This document shows, piece after piece, positions 34,747 through 42,691 of a DNA stretch of 64,000 nucleotides. Location: contig NZ_JALKFT010000001.1 of NCBI RefSeq assembly GCF_023242945.1, positions 62,001-126,000 of the forward strand. The letters are read 5' to 3'. Numbering within the stretch: position 1 is the stretch's first letter; each line of letters opens with the position of its first letter. The notes beneath the pieces are model-generated. The model ran no database searches, was not told where the DNA came from, and saw only the letters and a list, made by a program, of their open reading frames with translations. The position numbers and the translations under genes are program-made. The stretch is from Frankia umida. Its GTDB lineage: Bacteria > Actinomycetota > Actinomycetes > Frankiales > Frankiaceae.

Positions 34747-35604
34747 TCAGTCGGCGGTCGTGGTGTCGGCGAGGGCGGCGCGGAGCAGGAGGGCGACGGA
34801 CTGGGCGAAGGTGTCCGCCGCGGGGTCGGCGAGGGCGGGGCCGACGGAGGCCAGCAGTGGAAGGTCGTCCACGGGGAGGGCGGCTCGGCGGCGGCGGCGG
34901 GCGGCCACCGCGGCGGGCAGGGCGTGCTGGTCGAGCAGTTCGCCGACCAGCAGATGCCAGCAGCCTCGATAGGCGATCGCGGCTGCGATCGGGGCGAGAC
35001 CGGCGGCGACCAGATCGGCGAGGTTCGCCTCGTCGAAGGCCAGTGACTCAGCCGCCACATACTGCCCGGTGACCAGGACGTACGGCACCCACGGCCGCGC
35101 GGCGAGCAGGTCGTGCGCGCCGACCAGGCGGGCGGTGAGGCGTTCCAGCGGCGTGTGACCGGGCGCGTTCACCGGCAGGTGCGAGGCGACCCGGGCGAGC
35201 ATGGCGGCCAGCAGGGCTTCCCGGTCGGCGATGTGCCGGTAGAGCGAGGTGGTCGCCGTGTCCAGCTCGGCGGCGACGGCCCGCATGGTGAGGCCGTCCA
35301 GCCCGACCCGGGCGACGACCTGCAGCGCCGCGTCGACGACCCGGGCCCGGCTGAGCCCGGGTCGCGGTCGCCGATGCCCGTAGCGGCCCAGCGGCGTGGC
35401 CGCCACCACCACACCGGTGACCGCTCGCGGCGTGCCGTCGGGACTCAATGTGCCGTCAGGACTGAGCGTGCCGTCGGGACTCAGCGTGCCGTCAGGACTC
35501 AGCGTGCCGTCAGGACTGAGCGTGCCGTCGGAACTCAGCGTGCCGTCGGGACTCAGCGTGCTGCCATCCGCACCGGGGGTCCCCACCTGGTCATCTTCGC
35601 ACAC
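34747..35604 (-). CDS. TetR-family regulator with repeat N-terminus
   Basis: 285 residues. The first 60 contain seven near-perfect LSPDGT repeats, then a typical TetR helix-turn-helix (LSRARVVDAALQVVARVGLDGLTMRAVAAELDTATTSLYRHIADREALL) and an all-helical C-terminal ligand domain (TetR_C-like, with HDLLAARPWVPYVL). It is divergent from the ABC importer operon at 35744, and a 51-bp interrupted inverted repeat lies between them. It probably represses that operon and itself. The GTG at 35604 includes the repeats; later in-frame starts could skip them. Confidence 0.9.
   Translation of the reverse strand: MCEDDQVGTPGADGSTLSPDGTLSSDGTLSPDGTLSPDGTLSPDGTLSPDGTLSPDGTPRAVTGVVVAATPLGRYGHRRPRPGLSRARVVDAALQVVARVGLDGLTMRAVAAELDTATTSLYRHIADREALLAAMLARVASHLPVNAPGHTPLERLTARLVGAHDLLAARPWVPYVLVTGQYVAAESLAFDEANLADLVAAGLAPIAAAIAYRGCWHLLVGELLDQHALPAAVAARRRRRAALPVDDLPLLASVGPALADPAADTFAQSVALLLRAALADTTTAD
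35432..35557. repeat. 18-bp minisatellite, seven copies, in the TetR gene
   Basis: Unit gtgccgtcgggactcagc with substitutions only, no indels, so frame is kept. It encodes LSPDGT hexapeptides at the regulator's N-terminus. Confidence 0.9.
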
Positions 35605-35626
35605 CGCAAGGTGCCATCCAGAAGCA

Positions 35627-35677
35627 AACTTAGGAATTCCTTACGCGAGCGATGTACGCGTAAGGTACGCCTAAGTT
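35627..35677. promoter_or_regulatory. 51-bp interrupted inverted repeat (probable TetR operator)
   Basis: Two 21-bp arms (35627-35647 and 35657-35677) match at 17 of 21 positions around a 9-bp spacer; the outer AACTTAGG/CCTAAGTT and the inner CCTTACGCG/CGCGTAAGG blocks are perfect. It lies between the divergent TetR and importer genes, next to the expected promoters. Confidence 0.65.
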
Positions 35678-35743
35678 GTCCGGACACCGGGACAGCGATC
35701 TGGGACGAAGCGGGGAGCAGGCCTTGATGAACGTTGATGTCCG

Positions 35744-37312
35744 ATGAGCGGGGCGCTGACCAGGCGGGGCTTCGGGCGCGCCGGCATGGTGGCGCTCGGG
35801 GCGCTGGGTGTGCCGTCGCTGCTCGCCGCCTGCGGGGATGACTCCAGCGGCTCGGCGGGTCCCGTGGCGGCGGCCAGTTCCACGCCTCGGCGTGGGGGTA
35901 CGCTGCGAGCGGCCTACGCCAGCAGCCCGGCCGACACGCTGGACATCATCCACGGCCGTGACGTGCTGGGATCGGTGCGCGGGCTCGCGGTCTACGAGCG
36001 GCTCGGCGACGCCCATCCGGATGGTTCGGTCACGCCGCGGCTGTACGAGAGCCTGACACCGAACGCCGATGGTTCGCGGTGGACGCTCAAGCTCAAGCCG
36101 AACATCACGTTCTCGGACGGCAAGCCGCTGACGACGTCCGACGTGCTGGCGAGCTTCGCGGCGTTCACGGGTACCGAGAGCGGCGCGTCGATCGCGATGT
36201 TCGACGCGAAGGCGAGCAGGGCCACCGACGCGCGCACGGCGACGATCGCGCTGACCTCCCCCGTCTACGACCTGCCAGCCCGGGTCAGCGGCGTCGTCCT
36301 GGTGATCATGCCGGGCGGGAAGCCGGCGACGAAGCTCGGCGACGTGGTCGGCAGCGGCCCGTACAGGATCGAGTCCTTCACGCCGGGGCAGCGCACCGTC
36401 CTGACCCGGCGCACCGACTACTGGGACGGCGACGCCCGCGGCCACCTCGACCGCATCGAGCTCGTCGCCGCGGCGGACGCGAAGGCCCGGCTGTCGGCGC
36501 TGCGCTCCGGCCAGGTCGAGTGGGCCGACGACGTCGCCTACCTGGACGCGTCCACGCTGCGCGCGGACAAGGCCATCAGCATCCACCGCAGTGGCGCCCA
36601 GCAGGGCCTCGCGTGGTTCCTGAACATGTTCGCCCCGCCGTTCGACGACGAAAAGGTCCGCCAGGCGCTCAAGTACGCCGTGGACCGGCAGAAGATCGTT
36701 GACACCGCCCTGTACGGCTTCGGCAGCATCGGCAACGACCTGTGGGGCCGGGGCCTGCCGAACTACAACTCCGCGCTGGCGCAGCGCACCCACGATCCGG
36801 ACAAGGCCCGCGCGCTGCTGCGTGAGGCCGGCAGGCCGCAGGTCAAGGCCGAGCTGCTGACCTCGCCGATCGGCCCCGGTCTGGTGGAGGCGACGCAGCT
36901 GCTCGCCGAGCAGGCGCGCGCCGTCGGTTTTGACATCACGGTGCGAACCATCTCGCCGGACGTCTACTTCTCCCAGCCCGAGCAGTGGGCCAGGGCGTCC
37001 GGGGTGGCCTTCGCGCAGGTCGGGGCGTTCACCGACATGGCCCCCCTGATCTACCTGTCGGATGGCCCGTACAACTTCGGCTGGAAGAGGCCCGCCTGGG
37101 ACACCGCCTACAACAAGGCCGTCGGTGACCAGGACGCGACCGCCCGCAGGACCGCCTTTGACGACCTGCAGAAGCAGCTCTACGACGCCGGCCCGGACCT
37201 GGTCTGGGGTTTCGCGCCGCGTCTGGTCGCGACCGCGCCGTCCGTCGGCGGCGTCGACGCGAACCCCAACTACGGGGTCGCCGACCTGAGCTTCGTCCAC
37301 CGCACCGGGTGA
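35744..37312 (+). CDS. Extracellular solute-binding protein, family 5 (nickel/peptide/metallophore type)
   Basis: 522 residues. Twin-arginine signal (LTRRGFGRAGM) followed by a lipobox (LLAAC), so a Tat-exported lipoprotein. SBP_bac_5 features: RGGTLRAAYASSPADTLD, LTPNADGSRWTLKLKPNITF, VGSGPYRIESFTPGQRTVL, RQALKYAVDRQKIVDTALYG. Family-5 proteins bind peptides, nickel or metal-opine complexes. It starts an operon with overlapping stop and start codons leading to two permeases and a fused ATPase. A Shine-Dalgarno (GGGGAG at 35712) serves a six-codon ORF (35727-35747) that overlaps this ATG as ATGA. Confidence 0.92.
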   Translation: MSGALTRRGFGRAGMVALGALGVPSLLAACGDDSSGSAGPVAAASSTPRRGGTLRAAYASSPADTLDIIHGRDVLGSVRGLAVYERLGDAHPDGSVTPRLYESLTPNADGSRWTLKLKPNITFSDGKPLTTSDVLASFAAFTGTESGASIAMFDAKASRATDARTATIALTSPVYDLPARVSGVVLVIMPGGKPATKLGDVVGSGPYRIESFTPGQRTVLTRRTDYWDGDARGHLDRIELVAAADAKARLSALRSGQVEWADDVAYLDASTLRADKAISIHRSGAQQGLAWFLNMFAPPFDDEKVRQALKYAVDRQKIVDTALYGFGSIGNDLWGRGLPNYNSALAQRTHDPDKARALLREAGRPQVKAELLTSPIGPGLVEATQLLAEQARAVGFDITVRTISPDVYFSQPEQWARASGVAFAQVGAFTDMAPLIYLSDGPYNFGWKRPAWDTAYNKAVGDQDATARRTAFDDLQKQLYDAGPDLVWGFAPRLVATAPSVGGVDANPNYGVADLSFVHRTG

Positions 37313-38400
37313 GCCCGGCGTCCCCTGACCCGGACGTCTCCCCCGTCCCGGTCTCCGCTGTCGACAGCACGACTGGCACCCCCAGCACGGCCGGCTCGGG
37401 CCGGGGCGTCATGGACGCTGGCGGTGTGGGCCGAGGCCGGGGATGGGCTGAGCGGGTGGCCGAGCCGGGGCGGCGGCTGGCCGAGGCGGTCGGCGTCGTG
37501 CTTGGCGTGTCCGTGCTGGTGTTCGTGGCGACCTCGGCGTTGCCCGGTGACATCGTGCGGGCCCGGCTCGGGCCATACGCCACCGCGGAGCAGCTGCGCG
37601 CCGAGCGTGTCCGGCTCGGCCTCGACCAGCCGGTCTGGGAACGGTACGGCCACTGGCTCGGCGGTCTGCCGCGTGGCGATCTCGGCCGGTCGCAGACCAA
37701 CGATCTGCCGGTGACCACGTTGCTGTCCCGTCCGTTCGTCAACAGTCTGACGCTGGCGGCGGTGGCGCTCCTCGTCGTCACGGTGCTCGGCACGGTGGCC
37801 GGGGTACTCGCGGGTCTGCGTCCGGGTGGGCTCGCCGATCGGGTGCTGCTCGTCGGTTCGCTGACGGTCTCGGCGATCCCGGCGTTCGTCACCGCGGCGC
37901 TGCTCGTCGCGCTGTTCGCCGTGCGGCTGCACTGGCTGCCCGCGCTCGCGCTGGTCGACCCGCGCCACCCGGTGATCCTCCAACCACGACTGCTGGTGCT
38001 GCCCGCGGCGGCTCTGATCCTGAGCACCTTCGCCTACGTGACCCGCCTGATCCGCGCCAGTGTGCTGGACGCGGCCGCCACCCCGTGGGCGCTCGCCGCC
38101 GCACTGCGCGGGGTTCCCCGGTGGCGGGTGGCGACCCGGCACATCCTGCCGGCCGCCCTGCCGGTGGTCTGCCAGGCGGCGGCGCTGACCTCGATCGCCC
38201 TGGTGACGAGCGTCGTGGTCGTCGAGATCGTGTTCAGCTATCCGGGTATCGGTGGGGCGCTGCAGACCGCGGTCTCCCAGCGGGACGTCCCCGTCATCCA
38301 GGCCGTGACCGTCGTCGTGGCGGTCTTCGTCGTCACGGTGAACGCGTTGGCGGACGCCGCCATGTACCTGCTCGCCCCGAAGTCCCGGCGGTCCCGGTGA
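37309..38400 (+). CDS. ABC importer permease, DppB/NikB type
   Basis: 363 residues. After a 60-residue hydrophilic leader, six membrane segments follow the DppB pattern: VFVATSALPGDIVRARLG, ERVRLGLDQPVWERYGHWL and GDLGRS, then the EAA-like loop DAAATPWALAAALRGVPRWRVATRHILPAALP and IVFSYPGIGGALQTAVSQRDVPVIQAVTV. The GTG start overlaps the binding-protein stop (GTGA), indicating coupling. It forms the heterodimeric channel with the next permease. Confidence 0.9.
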   Translation: MSPASPDPDVSPVPVSAVDSTTGTPSTAGSGRGVMDAGGVGRGRGWAERVAEPGRRLAEAVGVVLGVSVLVFVATSALPGDIVRARLGPYATAEQLRAERVRLGLDQPVWERYGHWLGGLPRGDLGRSQTNDLPVTTLLSRPFVNSLTLAAVALLVVTVLGTVAGVLAGLRPGGLADRVLLVGSLTVSAIPAFVTAALLVALFAVRLHWLPALALVDPRHPVILQPRLLVLPAAALILSTFAYVTRLIRASVLDAAATPWALAAALRGVPRWRVATRHILPAALPVVCQAAALTSIALVTSVVVVEIVFSYPGIGGALQTAVSQRDVPVIQAVTVVVAVFVVTVNALADAAMYLLAPKSRRSR

Positions 38401-38407
38401 GAGCCAG

Positions 38408-39283
38408 GTGGTCCCGGTGAAGGCCCGCACCCCCCGATCGGACCTGCTGCTCGGCCTGCTGATCATCGCCCCGCCGGTGCTCGCGACGCTCGTCGGCGGG
38501 CTCGTCCGCCCGTACTCGGCGACCGCGAGCGTCGGGCCGCCGCTGGCCGGTCCGAGCGCGGCGCATCTGCTTGGCACCGACACCCTCGGCCGGGACGTCC
38601 TTTCCCGCCTGTTGCTCGGCGGACGCAGTCTGCTGCTGGTCACCCTGCTCGCGGTGCTGGCCGCACAGGTGTTCGCGGTCCTGTTAGGGGTGCTCGCGGG
38701 CTGGCTCGGCCGGTACGGCGCGCGCGCCCTGCTCGGCCTGTTGGACGTGGTCCTCGCCGTCCCCGCGGTGGTGGTGCTCGCCGCGGCGGCGAGTGCGGTG
38801 GGTGCCGGCGGGGCCGCGGTGTTCGTCGCGATCGTCGTCGTCCTCGTCCCGACGACCGCGCGGGTGGTGTACATGTCGACCCGCACCCTGGTCGCCGAAC
38901 CGTTCGTCGAGGCCGCGGTGCTGTGCGGCACCCCGACCCGCCGCATCCTGACCCGCGAACTCCTGCCCAACCTGTGGACCATCATCGTGGCCGGGGCGGG
39001 CAGCCGCGTGGTGGAGTCCGTCTTCGTCATCAGCGCGGCGGGTTTCCTCGGCTTCGGTCCGCAACCGCCCTCCCCCGACTGGGGCCAGATGATCAGCGAG
39101 AACAGCGCCGGGGTGGCACTCGCCCCCTGGTCCGTACTGGCCCCCGCCCTCGCCATCACGATGCTCGCCATCGGCGTCACCCTGCTCAGCGACGCCTGCG
39201 TGGCCCGTCTGGACCAGACCACCCGCGCGGGCCGCCCCGCCCGCTCTGCCCACGCGGACACAGACCGCGCGGACCGCGCGTGA
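38408..39283 (+). CDS. ABC importer permease, DppC/NikC type
   Basis: 291 residues. The DppC-type signature HLLGTDTLGRDVLSRLLLGGRSLLLV is present near residue 50. The EAA loop reads EAAVLCGTPTRRILTRELLPNLWTIIV, and PQPPSPDWGQMI closes the family pattern. The start is 7 nt after the previous stop, and its own stop overlaps the GTG start of the ATPase gene (GTGA), so all four genes should be one transcript. Partner of the upstream permease. Confidence 0.9.
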   Translation: MVPVKARTPRSDLLLGLLIIAPPVLATLVGGLVRPYSATASVGPPLAGPSAAHLLGTDTLGRDVLSRLLLGGRSLLLVTLLAVLAAQVFAVLLGVLAGWLGRYGARALLGLLDVVLAVPAVVVLAAAASAVGAGGAAVFVAIVVVLVPTTARVVYMSTRTLVAEPFVEAAVLCGTPTRRILTRELLPNLWTIIVAGAGSRVVESVFVISAAGFLGFGPQPPSPDWGQMISENSAGVALAPWSVLAPALAITMLAIGVTLLSDACVARLDQTTRAGRPARSAHADTDRADRA

Positions 39284-41262
39284 TTCCGAAGATCGCCGTA
39301 CGGGAGCTGGGCATCCACACCCCGGGCGGGCACCCCATCCTGGACGGGGTATCGCTGGAGCTGGCCGCCGATGCGACGCTCGCCGTCATCGGCCCGTCCG
39401 GTGCCGGCAAGTCGACTCTGGCCATGGCCCTGCTCGGTCATCTCGGTCCCGGCCTGCACCACACCGGTGGCACGGTGGCGATCGACGACGTGGACGTCTT
39501 CGCCCGCCACTCCCCCCGCGCCCGGGACCTGCACAGACGCCGCGTCCGCTACCTCCCGCAGGACCCAGCCGCCGCCCTCACCCCAACCCGGCGCGTCTCC
39601 TGGCTCCTCACCGAGATGCTCACCATCGTCGCCACCCCGCACCACCACGCTCCCGGCGTTCCCGACAGCCCCGGTGTTCCCGGCAGCCCCGGCGTTCCCG
39701 ACAGCCCCGGTGTTCCCGACAGCCCCGGTGTTCCCGACAGCCCCGGTGTTCCCGACAGCCCCGGCAGCATTCTGGATGGCCGGTCGGACGCCGGACCAAC
39801 CCGACGGCGCGGCCGCGGGCACCCGGCGCGGGCGCGGACGAACGGGAAACCCCAGGTCGGCGGGTCGGCGCCGACCAGACGAGAGACGCGGGCGGCGCGG
39901 GCCGTCGCCGTCCGGGCGGCGTTGCGGGCGGTCGGGCTACCGGATGATCCCGGTTTCCTCGCGCGCTATCCCCACCAGCTCTCCGGCGGCCAGCGCGGAC
40001 GACTTCTGCTCGCGCTGACGCTGGTCGGCGAACCGGACGTGCTCGTGCTGGACGAGCCGACCGCGAACGTCCCCCCCGAACAGGCCACGGCCCTGCTCAC
40101 CCTGATCGGCGATCTGCGCGCGCGACGCCCGTTCACCCTCGTCCTGATCAGCCATGACCTGGACGCGGTGCGGACCCTGCCAGGCCCGGTCGACCTCGCC
40201 GTCCTCGACGCCGGCCGCCTCGTGGAGCACGGCACGCCCCGTGACCTGCTCGAACGCCCCCAGGCAGCGGCCACCACCGCGCTGGTCACCGCCGCCCGCC
40301 GGCTATGCCCCACCATCCCGGACGCATCCCCGTCCCCCGAACCGACCATGACCGCCCAGCCCGATCCGGCGACAGCGGTCCGTCCGGATCCGGGTGCTCT
40401 CCCCGCACCGGCGACATCCGGCACGGCAGCCCCCTCCGGCACGGCAGCCCCCTCCGGCACGGCAGCCCCCTCCGGCACGGCAGCCCCCTCCGGGAAGGCC
40501 GGCCTGTCCGGGAAGGCCGAGCCGGCCGGGGAGGTGGAGCCGGCCAGGAACGCGGAGCCGGCCGGGGAGGTGGTGTTACGTGTCGCGGGGCTGCGGGTGT
40601 CGGCGGGAGGCGGGCGGCATCGGGTCGAGGTGCTGCGGGGGGTTGATCTGACGGTCCGGCGCGGCGAATGTGTCGGGGTGATCGGCGCGTCGGGGGCCGG
40701 GAAGACGAGCCTGGCCCGGGCGGTGCTGGGTCTGCACCCCTGGGACGCGGGCAGCGTCGAGCTGGACGGGGTACCGCTGGGGCCCGCGGCGGTGCGACGT
40801 CCACCGCGGCAGCGTCGAGGCATCGGCTATGTGTTCCAGGACCCGTACACCTCGTTGAACCCGCGCCGTCCCGTCGGCGCCGGCGTGGCGGACGCCTACC
40901 GGCTGGCCGCCGACGACACCCGCCCGCGCTGGGACGGCAGGGCCACGGTGGCCGGGCTGTTGGCCGAGCTCGGGCTTGATCCGTCGCTCGCGTCCCGGCG
41001 ACCGGGGCTGCTCTCGGGCGGCCAACGGCAGCGGTTCGCGCTTGCCCGCGCCCTGGCGACCTACCCGGATGTGCTGATCTGCGACGAGGTGACCTCCGCC
41101 CTGGACGCGGTGTCGACCGACGCGCTCTGCCAGCTCATCCGCCGTCTCGTCCGCACGCACCGGCTGGCCGTCGTGTTCATCAGTCATGACCGGGGCGCCG
41201 TCGGTGCCGTGGCCGACCACATCCTCGAGCTGCGTGACGGCCACCTCACCGCCCGCTCCTAG
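39280..41262 (+). CDS. Fused double ABC ATPase (DppD-DppF/NikDE-like)
   Basis: 660 residues, two complete nucleotide-binding domains. NBD1: Walker A GPSGAGKST, Q-loop YLPQDP, signature LSGGQRGR, Walker B VLVLDEPTANV, H-loop ISHD. NBD2 (from about residue 430): GASGAGKTS, YVFQDPYTSLNPRR, LSGGQRQR, ICDEVTSALD, ISHDRG. NBD1 has an extra segment of GVPDSPG hexad repeats between Q-loop and signature, and an Ala/Pro/Ser repeat linker joins the domains. The NBD1 D-loop (NVPP in place of SALD) is degenerate. It powers the importer encoded by the three upstream genes. Confidence 0.92.
   Translation: MIPKIAVRELGIHTPGGHPILDGVSLELAADATLAVIGPSGAGKSTLAMALLGHLGPGLHHTGGTVAIDDVDVFARHSPRARDLHRRRVRYLPQDPAAALTPTRRVSWLLTEMLTIVATPHHHAPGVPDSPGVPGSPGVPDSPGVPDSPGVPDSPGVPDSPGSILDGRSDAGPTRRRGRGHPARARTNGKPQVGGSAPTRRETRAARAVAVRAALRAVGLPDDPGFLARYPHQLSGGQRGRLLLALTLVGEPDVLVLDEPTANVPPEQATALLTLIGDLRARRPFTLVLISHDLDAVRTLPGPVDLAVLDAGRLVEHGTPRDLLERPQAAATTALVTAARRLCPTIPDASPSPEPTMTAQPDPATAVRPDPGALPAPATSGTAAPSGTAAPSGTAAPSGTAAPSGKAGLSGKAEPAGEVEPARNAEPAGEVVLRVAGLRVSAGGGRHRVEVLRGVDLTVRRGECVGVIGASGAGKTSLARAVLGLHPWDAGSVELDGVPLGPAAVRRPPRQRRGIGYVFQDPYTSLNPRRPVGAGVADAYRLAADDTRPRWDGRATVAGLLAELGLDPSLASRRPGLLSGGQRQRFALARALATYPDVLICDEVTSALDAVSTDALCQLIRRLVRTHRLAVVFISHDRGAVGAVADHILELRDGHLTARS
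39655..39767. repeat. 18-bp minisatellite in NBD1 of the fused ATPase
   Basis: Six copies of a gttcccgacagccccggt unit, in frame, encoding VPDSPG. A second in-frame 18-bp array (ggcacggcagccccctcc, about four copies, 40425-40495) encodes the inter-domain linker. Confidence 0.85.
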
Positions 41263-41349
41263 CCGGCGATGTTCGTGCCGCCGTGCGTTCTCACGCCGCG
41301 ATCGGCGAGGCGCGGGCTGGGTGTTGGCGCCGGTGGGGACCGGACCGCC

Positions 41350-42656
41350 GTCGCCGCGGGTGGGGGTGGGGAGGCCGGCAGGCGCCACGCCGTCCGATGC
41401 GGGGGTGTCGCCGTCCAGGGTGGATGTGGGACCGGGGCCGGTGAGGGCGGGGCGGACCAGGGTCAGGACGGCGGCGCCGGCGAGGAGGCCGGCGATGCCG
41501 CAGACCAGGAAGATGCGGTCGAGGCCGGCGGTGAAGGCGGTGCGCAGGGCGTGGTCGGCGGCGTCGCGGGCGGCGGCGGGGACGCGGGTGAGCAGTTCGG
41601 GGGCACCGCCACCGGACAGGGCGCCGGCGGCGGCGGGATCGTCGAACTGGCCGCTGCCGCGCAGGCTGTCGCGGGCCTGGCTGGCCAGGGCCGTCCCGAA
41701 GACGGGGACGCCGACGGCGAAACCGAGCTGGCGGAAGGTGTTCATCGCGCCGTTGGCCATGCCGGCGCGTTCCGGCGGGGCGGTGGTGAGGGCGGCGGAG
41801 GCGAGCACCGGGGAGGCCAGGCCGACGCCGACGCCGGTCACGACCAGGCCGGCGAGCAGGGCGGTCCAGCCGGAGGAGGGGACGACCAGCATGTCCAGCA
41901 GGGTGCCGATGCCGACCAGCAGAAGTCCGGCGCCGATCGAGTAGCGCGCGGGGACGCCGTGCAGCAGCCGTCCGCCGGCCCCGGCGACGACGAACGACAC
42001 CCCGGCGAGCGGGGTGAGCACGAGGCCGGCCTTCACCGGGCCGAGACCGAGCACGGTCTGCGCCCACACCGAGACGAACACGAGGTTGGCGAACGCCGCA
42101 CCGGTCAGCACGAGACCGCCGAGCATCAACGCGGAGAACGACGGGCCGCGAAACAGCCGCGGATCGAGAGGAAGATCGCGCGCCAGCTGACGTGCTGGGT
42201 GAGCAGTCCACCGAGGATGGGGCCCAGCGCCGCGGCCGCACCGTTGACCGCGCCCCACACGCCGAACGCGATGCCGATGTCCCGGCCACGGTAGGTGGCG
42301 CCGAGCAGCGCCGCGTTGGTGGCGAACATCGCCGCGCCACCGAGCCCCTGCACCCCGCGGGCGGCGATGAGGAACTCGGTGCTCTGCGCGAGCCCGCAGG
42401 CCAGCGACGCGCCGGCGAACACGACCAGGCCGGCCAGGAACACCGCGCGCCGGCCCACCAGGTCGGAGGCCGAGCCGATCGCCATCAGCAGCGCGACCAG
42501 CACCAGCACGTAGATGTCGACGGTCCACTGCAGGTCGGTGAACGACGAGTCGAGCGCGCGGGCCATCTCCGGGAGGGCGACGCTCACGATCGTGATGTCG
42601 ACCAGCAGCATGAACGTGCTGAGCGACACCGTTATCAGGGGTAGCCACCTACGCAT
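41350..42656 (-). pseudogene. DHA2-type MFS transporter, frameshifted and internally deleted
   Basis: From ATG 42656 the frame gives a normal 14-TM-type MFS N-terminus (PLITVSLSTFMLLVDITIVS, motif A GSASDLVGRRAVFLAG, motif C GAAAALGPILGGLL) up to VSWRAIFL near 42170, then stops at 42126. The next homologous segment (LDPRLFRGPSFSALMLGG through TFRQLGFAVGVPVFG to LVRPALTGPG) is in another frame. In intact relatives about 80-110 residues separate WRAIFL from the PLLDLRLF block, so an internal deletion with frameshift is inferred at about 42163-42172. The second frame has no stop until deep inside the convergent ATPase gene. MFS genes beside such ABC systems usually export or import the metallophore. 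Confidence 0.8.
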
Positions 42657-42691
42657 CGGAACCGCTCCCTACAACGCCAGGTCGGACGGGC

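Noticed and set aside
40576..41350. Continuation of the MFS second frame antisense to the fused ATPase
   Set aside because: Sequence lacks membrane helices and is fully antisense to a clear ATPase domain; lack of a stop is due to GC bias.
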